A stretch of 64,000 nucleotides of DNA from contig NZ_FUZU01000003.1 in the NCBI RefSeq assembly GCF_900167975.1, forward strand, positions 434,001 through 498,000. Direction: 5' to 3'. Below are positions 62,360 to 64,000 of the stretch, piece after piece. The translations under genes and the position numbers were made by a program. The notes beneath the pieces were generated by a model. The model was given only the letters and a program-made list of their open reading frames with translations, did not search any database and was not told where the DNA came from. Every line of letters begins with the position of its first letter. Positions within the stretch are counted from its first letter, which is position 1. Source of the stretch: Ohtaekwangia koreensis (lineage in GTDB: Bacteria > Bacteroidota > Bacteroidia > Cytophagales > Cyclobacteriaceae).

Positions 62360-63571
62360 ATGAACATTCACGAATACCAAGGGAAAGAAATTCTGAAGAA
62401 ATATGGTGTGGCCGTTCAACGGGGCATTGTAGCAGATACTCCTGACAATGCAATCATTGCTGCAAAAGAATTACAAGCAGAGACCGGCACGAAGTGGTTT
62501 GTAATTAAATCTCAGATACATGCGGGTGGTCGTGGAAAAGGTACAGTTAAAGAAACAGGCTCACGAGGCGTTGTTCTTGCAAAAGGTATAAATGAAGTTC
62601 CTGAAAAAGTAAAAGCTATCTTGGGCGGTACGCTAATAACAATTCAGACCGGACCTGAAGGTAAAAAAGTTAACAAGGTATTGATCGCTGAAGATGTATA
62701 CTATCCAGGTGAAGTAGAACCAAAGGAATACTATATGAGCATTCTATTGGATCGCTCAAAAGGTTGTCCGGTAATTATGGCCTCTACCGAAGGTGGAATG
62801 AACATCGAAGAAGTGGCTGAAAATCATCCTGAAAAAATTATAAAAGAATGGATTGACGCGGAGTTAGGCTTACAACCTTTCCAGGCACGTAAGCTTGCTT
62901 TCGCATTAGGATGGGAAGGAAATGCTTTCAAAGAAGGTGTGAAATTCATTCACTCACTTTATAATGCATACTTAGGATTGGATGCATCGATGTTTGAGAT
63001 CAACCCTTTATTAAGAACATCTGATAATAAAATACTGGCTGTTGATGCCAAAGTAAATTTAGATGACAACGCATTATATCGTCATAAAGATCTGGCAGAG
63101 TTGCGTGACATCACAGAAGAAGATCCATTGGAAGTAGAGGCAGGCAAAGCAGGTTTGAACTATGTGAAGCTTGACGGGAACGTTGGCTGTATGGTAAATG
63201 GAGCTGGCTTAGCAATGGCTACGATGGACATCATTAAAATCTCCGGCGGTGAGCCTGCGAACTTCCTTGACGTGGGTGGTGGAGCAAACGCTGAGACGGT
63301 AGAAGCTGGTTTCAGAATTATCCTTAAAGATCCGAATGTAAAAGCTATACTCATTAATATTTTCGGGGGTATTGTTCGTTGTGACCGTGTAGCCAATGGC
63401 GTAGTGGAAGCGTACAAGAAGATTGGTGACATCAAGGTTCCGATCATTGTTCGCCTGCAAGGAACAAATGCAGAAGAAGGAGCTAAAATTATAGAGCAAT
63501 CAGGATTGAAAGTATTCTCCGCTATACTATTAAAAGACGCAGCACAACGAGTAAAGGAGGTATTGGCATAG
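62360..63571 (+). CDS. sucC: Succinyl-CoA ligase beta subunit
   Basis: TCA-cycle enzyme subunit of 403 residues, the ATP-grasp partner that makes ATP (or GTP) from succinyl-CoA. MNIHEYQGKEILKKYGVAV, KSQIHAGGRGKG and the C-terminal GGIVRCDRVANGVVEAYKKI are diagnostic. The alpha subunit gene sucD is not adjacent; the next gene is an outer-membrane protein. It has its own promoter. Confidence 0.97.
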   Translation: MNIHEYQGKEILKKYGVAVQRGIVADTPDNAIIAAKELQAETGTKWFVIKSQIHAGGRGKGTVKETGSRGVVLAKGINEVPEKVKAILGGTLITIQTGPEGKKVNKVLIAEDVYYPGEVEPKEYYMSILLDRSKGCPVIMASTEGGMNIEEVAENHPEKIIKEWIDAELGLQPFQARKLAFALGWEGNAFKEGVKFIHSLYNAYLGLDASMFEINPLLRTSDNKILAVDAKVNLDDNALYRHKDLAELRDITEEDPLEVEAGKAGLNYVKLDGNVGCMVNGAGLAMATMDIIKISGGEPANFLDVGGGANAETVEAGFRIILKDPNVKAILINIFGGIVRCDRVANGVVEAYKKIGDIKVPIIVRLQGTNAEEGAKIIEQSGLKVFSAILLKDAAQRVKEVLA

Positions 63572-63621
63572 GAATTTCCATTACTTCGCAAATTTCCTAT
63601 ATTGTATAAACTTTGACCGTA

Positions 63622-64000
63622 ATGCGATCAATTAAAAGACTCCTCGTTATATCTTCTTTTATTACTGGTGTTGGGCTTCAATGTGCCGATGCTCAAAGTT
63701 TCTATGCGGTAAGAAAGAACAGAAACTTCTTGGTTGGATTGGGATCTGGAACTGCCAACTACTATGGTGAGATGGTTAATCCAGGAGAGTTTGGAATACT
63801 GAAATTCAATATTGCTGCTAATGCTGAGTACTATGTTCATAGTCGAATCAGCGTTCGGGCCAATTTAACTTTCTTTCAGGTATCTGGAGATGACTCAAAA
63901 GCAGATGATGATAGACAAGAAAGAAACCTCTCTTTTACCTCAAACAACATCGAGCTAAGCGCGCTTGGCGTTGTGAATCTAAGTCCAATGGGACTTAGGT
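63622..64000 (+). CDS. Exported DUF6089-like outer-membrane protein, 5' part
   Basis: The first 126 residues of a gene that runs off the right edge. A signal peptide (RLLVISSFITGVGLQCADAQ) is followed by a beta-rich region, RNRNFLVGLGSGTANYYGEMV-like, typical of DUF6089 outer-membrane proteins of Bacteroidota. The function of the family is unknown. It starts 51 bases after sucC and may be read through from it. Confidence 0.72.
   Translation, partial: MRSIKRLLVISSFITGVGLQCADAQSFYAVRKNRNFLVGLGSGTANYYGEMVNPGEFGILKFNIAANAEYYVHSRISVRANLTFFQVSGDDSKADDDRQERNLSFTSNNIELSALGVVNLSPMGLR

Overview
The window looks like chromosomal DNA of a Bacteroidota bacterium, most likely a free-living member of the Cytophagales. 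The reasons are a type IX secretion (T9SS) sorting domain with SprB-like repeats next to a PorP/SprF protein, Bacteroidota-type promoters (TTG-N19-21-TAnnTTTG), a GOB-like metallo-beta-lactamase, a two-component regulator with propeller repeats, few clear Shine-Dalgarno sites, and a compact SUF operon. Base composition is moderately AT-rich throughout. I saw no insertion sequence, integrase, phage gene, CRISPR array or rRNA.

Layout. 1-9 kb: end of folC, ammonium transporter, two small unknown genes, then a leftward peptide-uptake pair (OPT and POT transporters), divergent from PEP carboxykinase (pckA). 9-16 kb: secreted and sugar-related enzymes (M15 peptidase, GH1 glycosidase, lactonase, GH12 endoglucanase-like lipoprotein, CAP-domain lipoprotein) and a GOB-like beta-lactamase. 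16-26.6 kb: leftward block with a large propeller sensor kinase, a YiaK-type dehydrogenase, OmpA-like protein, hydrolase, DoxX, a conserved cytosolic protein of unknown role, a TerB-like protein and FadD. 26.7-27.3 kb: two tandem structured RNAs that look like tRNAs but have huge variable domains and no U33; they lie back-to-back with an Lrp/AsnC regulator. 28-34 kb: SUF iron-sulfur operon sufBCDSE-sufT-bacilliredoxin. 34-40 kb: leftward M16 protease, Na+/H+ antiporter, epimerase and APS reductase. 40-49 kb: T9SS surface protein plus SprF, queD-folE, MarR, an aconitase with a histone-H1-like tail, and L-2-hydroxyglutarate oxidase. 49-55 kb: topoisomerase IV (parE-parC), ParC also carrying a basic tail, and a membrane protein. 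55-58 kb: a TPP riboswitch followed by a methyltransferase, a HypE/ThiL-like kinase-fold protein, a divergent ThiE-like protein and a Trm112-like protein. 58-64 kb: phosphoglucomutase-type enzyme, MtaB, LolD-like ABC ATPase, sucC and the start of an outer-membrane protein gene.

The best candidates for undescribed biology are the tandem tRNA-like RNAs (26770-27092) and the TPP-riboswitch operon whose gene set is not one of the standard thiamine operons. The histone-like tails on aconitase and ParC, only 1.5 kb apart, are a third. Central carbon genes (pckA, acn, sucC, lhgO, pgm) are scattered through the window rather than clustered.
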